Source of the DNA: Pseudomonadota bacterium | GTDB taxonomy: Bacteria > Myxococcota_A > UBA796 > UBA9615 | Reading direction: 5' to 3' | NCBI GenBank assembly: GCA_024229515.1 | Contig: JAAESI010000271.1 | Span: 1-64,000, forward strand | DNA: 64,000 nt | Part shown: positions 60,907-64,000 of the stretch, piece after piece | Layout of the letters: each line of letters starts with the position of its first letter | How positions within the stretch are numbered: position 1 is the first letter of the stretch | Position numbers and translations under genes: made by a program | Notes under the pieces: model-generated | Databases searched by the model: none | What the model was told of the DNA's origin: nothing | What the model saw: the letters and a program-made list of their open reading frames with translations, nothing else

Positions 60907-62172
60907 ATGATGACGCGGATCCAACTGCTGTTTTTCCTGCTGGGAGCCTTTGCGCTCCTCCCTGTTGCCGTTGCGGACGACGACGAATGGGAACTCGAGG
61001 ACGAAGACCTCGACTTCCCGGGCGACGACGACGACGACGACAAAGAGGACGAGGAGGAAGACGACGACCCCAACATCAAGCGCGAAGGCGACGAGGGGGA
61101 CGACGTCGAGGACTGGTCCTTCGAGGGTGAAGAGGTCAAGAAGGAAGAAGAGAAGGTCGAGGAGAAGAAGGTCGGCCGCGAGCTGAAGCCGGAGCCCAAG
61201 CGCTACGGCAACTCCGGCAACTGGTACGAGGTCACCTCCGAGTGCGCCGACTGCCCGACCCTGCTCGGCCAGGAATTCGGCATCGAAGACTCCGACGTCA
61301 TGCGTCAGTTCTTCGACTTCGTCGAGATCGCCTCGGACCGCAAGTCGGGCAAGTTCGTCTACCCGTCCATCGGGGAGAACCGCCCGATGGGGGTCTCGGA
61401 CAAGTCCAAACGGCTGATCATGTGGATGTACGTCATCGACACCGGCAGCCGCCTGACCGACACCTACGCCACGCTGTGGGACCTCCGGGTGAAGGCCGAC
61501 GGGGGCCTGCTGTACGGCCGCAAGTACGAGGTCCAGGCGTGGACCGACGACGCCTACGCGGACCTCGAAGACGGCTACAAGGCCGACCAGAAGTTCATCT
61601 CCAGCAGCAAGCTGCTGAGCTACACGGACCTGGCGCCGGTGAAGGACCTGACGGTCGACAACTCGCGCTTCCAGGTCGGCGAGAGCGCCCGCCTGAACTT
61701 CGTCGGCTACTTCGCCTTCGTCCGCTCGGACGTGGACGAGGACGCCATCAGCGGCGAGCAGCAGAAGCTCCGCGAGGACGCCGAGAAGGAGGCCAAGCGG
61801 CAGCGGGACCAGAAGGAGTTCTACGCCAAGGGCACCGCGCTGCTGGACGACAAGGAGTACGAGGATGCGCTGTCGGCGTTCCTGAAGTCGCAGGACCTCG
61901 GGATGAACAGCCTGGACCTGAACTACAACCTCGGGTTCACGTACTACATGCTCAAGGACTACGAGAAGGCGAAGGACTTCTACCGCCTCGTCCTGGACGC
62001 GGACCCCCGGGACACCGACGTTCGCTACAACCTCGCCCGCATCTTCGAGAAGGAGAAGGACTGGGATTCCGCGATTCGCGAGTACCAGGCCATCCTCAAG
62101 TTCGACCCGGACGACAGCGGTACCCGCGAGCGGCTTCAGTTGCTGAAGCAGGCTCGGGAGATGATCCAGTAA
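60907..62172 (+). CDS. exported acidic protein with C-terminal TPR repeats
   Basis: A 421-residue protein: signal peptide (MMTRIQLLFFLLGAFALLPVAVA), then ~70 residues of extreme acidity (runs of Asp/Glu with few Lys), then a ~200-residue beta-rich domain (NSGNWYEVTSECADCPTLLG with a CxxC pair). A C-terminal helical part has three TPR-like repeats (AKGTALLDDKEYEDALSAFL, YNLGFTYYMLKDYEKAKDFY, YNLARIFEKEKDWDSAIREY). Probably periplasmic, organising a complex. It has its own sigma-70 promoter and reads directly into livG (stop and livG start region overlap). Confidence 0.78.
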   Translation: MMTRIQLLFFLLGAFALLPVAVADDDEWELEDEDLDFPGDDDDDDKEDEEEDDDPNIKREGDEGDDVEDWSFEGEEVKKEEEKVEEKKVGRELKPEPKRYGNSGNWYEVTSECADCPTLLGQEFGIEDSDVMRQFFDFVEIASDRKSGKFVYPSIGENRPMGVSDKSKRLIMWMYVIDTGSRLTDTYATLWDLRVKADGGLLYGRKYEVQAWTDDAYADLEDGYKADQKFISSSKLLSYTDLAPVKDLTVDNSRFQVGESARLNFVGYFAFVRSDVDEDAISGEQQKLREDAEKEAKRQRDQKEFYAKGTALLDDKEYEDALSAFLKSQDLGMNSLDLNYNLGFTYYMLKDYEKAKDFYRLVLDADPRDTDVRYNLARIFEKEKDWDSAIREYQAILKFDPDDSGTRERLQLLKQAREMIQ

Positions 62173-62969
62173 GCCTCCTGAAGCTGGAGGGGCTGACGAA
62201 GAAGTTCGGCGGCCTGACAGCGCTCGACGCGGTGGACCTGGAAGCGTCCGCCGGCACGATCGTGTCGATTATCGGCCCCAACGGGTCGGGCAAGACCACC
62301 TTCTTCAACTGCATCAGCGGCCTGTACCGGCCGACCGCCGGTCGCGTGCTCCTGGAGGGCGCGGACATGGTCGGTCTGCGTCCCGATCAGATCGTGGCCG
62401 CCGGCATCGCGCGCACCTTCCAGACCATCCGGCTGTTCCCGGAGATGACCGTCGTGGAGAATGTGCTCGTCGGCATGCACACCAAGACGAAAGAGGGCTG
62501 GCTCGGGGCGGCGCTGCGGACCGCGACCTTCAACGCCGAGGAGAAGCGGGCGGCCGAGCGGGCGATCGAGCTCCTGGGCTTCTTCGGCGAGAACCTGCTC
62601 CCCCGGCAGCACGACCTGGCGCGGAACCTCAGCTACGCCAACCAGCGTCGGCTCGAGATCGTCCGGGCGATGGCGACCGGAGCGGCGGTGCTGCTGCTGG
62701 ACGAGCCCGCCGCGGGCATGAACCCCAAGGAGACCTCGGAGCTGATGGCGGACATCGTCCGGCTGAAGGAGCTGGGGCGCACGGTGCTGCTCATCGAGCA
62801 CGACATGGTGGTGATCGCGACGATCAGCGACCACGTCATCGCTTTGGACCACGGCTGCAAGATCGCCGAGGGGAGCTTCGACGAGGTCCGCCACAACCCG
62901 CAGGTGCTGGAGGCCTACCTGGGCCGGGGCGCGGCGGGCACGGCGGGGGATTCGGTGGTCCGTGCCTGA
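62169..62969 (+). CDS. livG: branched-chain amino acid ABC transporter ATPase, LivG type
   Basis: A ~266-residue ABC ATPase: Walker A GPNGSGKTT, Q-loop region ARTFQTIRLFPEMTVVENVLVG (LivG hallmark), signature NLSYANQRRLEIVRA in place of LSGGQ, Walker B VLLLDEPAAGMNP and switch IEHDM. No ATG/GTG/TTG precedes the conserved start SLLKLEGLTKKFGG. GTA 62169 stands where a GTG overlapping a TGA stop would be expected (the upstream stop is TAA), and CTG 62178 is the alternative. One G-to-A change would explain both. Pairs with livF; membrane subunits and binding protein are not in view. Confidence 0.88.
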   Translation, partial: VSLLKLEGLTKKFGGLTALDAVDLEASAGTIVSIIGPNGSGKTTFFNCISGLYRPTAGRVLLEGADMVGLRPDQIVAAGIARTFQTIRLFPEMTVVENVLVGMHTKTKEGWLGAALRTATFNAEEKRAAERAIELLGFFGENLLPRQHDLARNLSYANQRRLEIVRAMATGAAVLLLDEPAAGMNPKETSELMADIVRLKELGRTVLLIEHDMVVIATISDHVIALDHGCKIAEGSFDEVRHNPQVLEAYLGRGAAGTAGDSVVRA

Positions 62970-63684
62970 GGCGCTGCTGTCGCTGCGCGGGGTCGAAGCC
63001 GCCTACGGTCCGGTGGCGGTGCTGCACGGCATCGACATCGACGTGGGGGCGGACGAGGTGGTCTGCCTGCTCGGCGGTAACGCGGCGGGCAAGACGACCA
63101 CGATGAAGACGATCATCGGGGTGCAGCCGACGACGGCGGGGACCCTGACCTACGACGGCACCGAGATCACGGGCATGTCGCCCCCGGACATCGTCGGCCG
63201 GGGGATCGCGATCGTGCCGGAGGGGCGGCGGATCTTTCCGCGGCTGTCGGTGCAGGAGAACCTGGACCTGGGCGCCTACGACCGGACGGACGGGCGGGCG
63301 GCCATCCACGCGGATCTGGAGAAGATCTTCGGCCTCTTCCCTCGCCTCGCGGAGCGGCGCACGCAGCAGGGCGGAACCCTGTCCGGCGGCGAGCAGCAGA
63401 TGCTGGCGATCGGCCGGGCGCTGATGGCGCGACCGCGGCTGCTCCTGATGGACGAGCCGTCGATGGGCTTGGCGCCGGCGCTGGTGGACCAGGTCTTCGA
63501 GATCATCGCGGACATCCACGCCAGCGGGACGGCCATCTTCCTCGTCGAGCAGAACGCGCGCATGGCGCTGGAGGTCGCCTCCCGGGGCTACGTGCTTCAG
63601 CAGGGCCGGGTCGTGGTCGAAGGAACGAGCGCGGAACTGCTCGCCTCGGACGCGATCGCAGAGGCCTACCTGGGCGGGCACTGA
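62962..63684 (+). CDS. livF: branched-chain amino acid ABC transporter ATPase, LivF type
   Basis: A 240-residue ABC ATPase: Walker A GGNAAGKTT (a variant of GPNGAGKTT), Q-loop VPEGRRIFPRLSVQENL (LivF hallmark), signature TLSGGEQQMLAIGRAL, Walker B LLLMDEPSMGLAP and H-loop VEQN. It powers HAAT-family uptake of branched-chain amino acids, amides or urea together with LivG. GTG 62962 overlaps the livG stop by 8 nt. A decayed UrtA-like binding protein of the same transporter class lies at 1614, far away. Confidence 0.94.
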   Translation: MPEALLSLRGVEAAYGPVAVLHGIDIDVGADEVVCLLGGNAAGKTTTMKTIIGVQPTTAGTLTYDGTEITGMSPPDIVGRGIAIVPEGRRIFPRLSVQENLDLGAYDRTDGRAAIHADLEKIFGLFPRLAERRTQQGGTLSGGEQQMLAIGRALMARPRLLLMDEPSMGLAPALVDQVFEIIADIHASGTAIFLVEQNARMALEVASRGYVLQQGRVVVEGTSAELLASDAIAEAYLGGH

Positions 63685-63728
63685 GTCCCTCTTGGGGGCC
63701 TTCCGGGGGCCTGCTACAGTCCGCGCCG

Positions 63729-64000
63729 ATGAAGCTCTTCGCCTCCCTCATCACCGCCTCCCTGTTCCTCGTCGGCTGCGGCTACGTGCCCGCGGACCTG
63801 GAGGAGAACATCCCCTCGATCGACGACGCGTACCCCGATCGTGATCAGGTGGTGTTCGGCACCTCGACCCTGCGCAAGACCAACGACGACGGCAGCACGC
63901 TGTGCGAGGTCGAGCAGGACATCGTCGGCTGGGTGGAGGAAGACGAAGAGGTCACGATCGCGGGCTGCGTCGGCTGCGCGGAGCTGTACACGCTGGCGTT
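63729..64000 (+). CDS. lipoprotein, N-terminal part (cut by window edge)
   Basis: ATG 63729 starts MKLFASLITASLFLVGC, a short signal peptide with lipobox LVGC. The mature start GYVPADLEENIPSIDDAYPDR and a later pair GCVGCAEL follow; CVGCA is not a haem motif because no His follows. Open to the end of the window. No family recognised. Confidence 0.72.
   Translation, partial: MKLFASLITASLFLVGCGYVPADLEENIPSIDDAYPDRDQVVFGTSTLRKTNDDGSTLCEVEQDIVGWVEEDEEVTIAGCVGCAELYTLA

Overview
This is a gene-dense, very GC-rich bacterial segment with many overlapping stop/start codons. It encodes a large number of lipoproteins, several with Asp-rich linkers behind the lipobox Cys. It also carries CarD/CdnL, a sigma-54 activator, MJ0042-type zinc-ribbon, VCBS/UnbV, CotH and lamin-tail proteins. 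I read it as a Myxococcota-like (deltaproteobacterial) genome. That placement is inferred from gene content, not from a marker tree. No CRISPR array, IS element, prophage or replication origin was seen.

Layout. 1-790: 5' end of tig behind a minus-strand cluster of five tRNA genes. 819-4891: a HAD phosphatase, then a decayed stretch with an FAD-oxidase tail, the C-terminal half of a UrtA-like binding protein, and a broken Cache-fused pentameric ligand-gated ion channel. 4925-7353: a cell-wall amidase lipoprotein and three identical-core palindromes. 7354-15330: a sigma-54 activator divergent from a five-gene, fully overlapping operon (persulfide dioxygenase, fused FeS/NrfD subunit, molybdopterin enzyme, NarJ/TorD-like chaperone, SulP transporter). 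Together these could oxidise sulfane sulfur through sulfite to sulfate and move the sulfate across the membrane. 15415-24574: zinc-ribbon/TPR protein, a deleted Rieske-glutamate-synthase gene, a YceI lipoprotein, ruvX and a 1560-residue CotH/lamin-tail lipoprotein. 24579-37300: SF1 helicase, a kinase/ATPase chimera, a UnbV lipoprotein, a hydrolase, a radical SAM protein, an enolase-superfamily enzyme and a frameshifted U32-like gene. 37409-45578: secreted proteins, an aldo/keto reductase fold without its tetrad, a GDPD, a probable selenoprotein lipoprotein and a pentaheme cytochrome. 45616-48805: tRNA-Pro, rdgB, rph and a YceI/membrane/cytochrome c module. 48917-58641: lipoprotein, cysS, carD, an LptF/G-like pair, cyclophilin and a large Ig-repeat outer-membrane protein. 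58694-64000: fused E1 dehydrogenase, acidic TPR protein, livG-livF and a partial lipoprotein.

Two points stand out. First, an in-frame TGA at 42860-42862 sits exactly at the first Cys of a thioredoxin-type CxxC motif. It is followed at the right distance by a perfect hairpin with an AGGUA loop, so it is very probably selenocysteine. Second, the window holds an unusual number of broken or chimeric genes. Some are single-base losses in G/C runs, which could be sequencing errors; others are large internal deletions or fusions. Both possibilities are kept open below.
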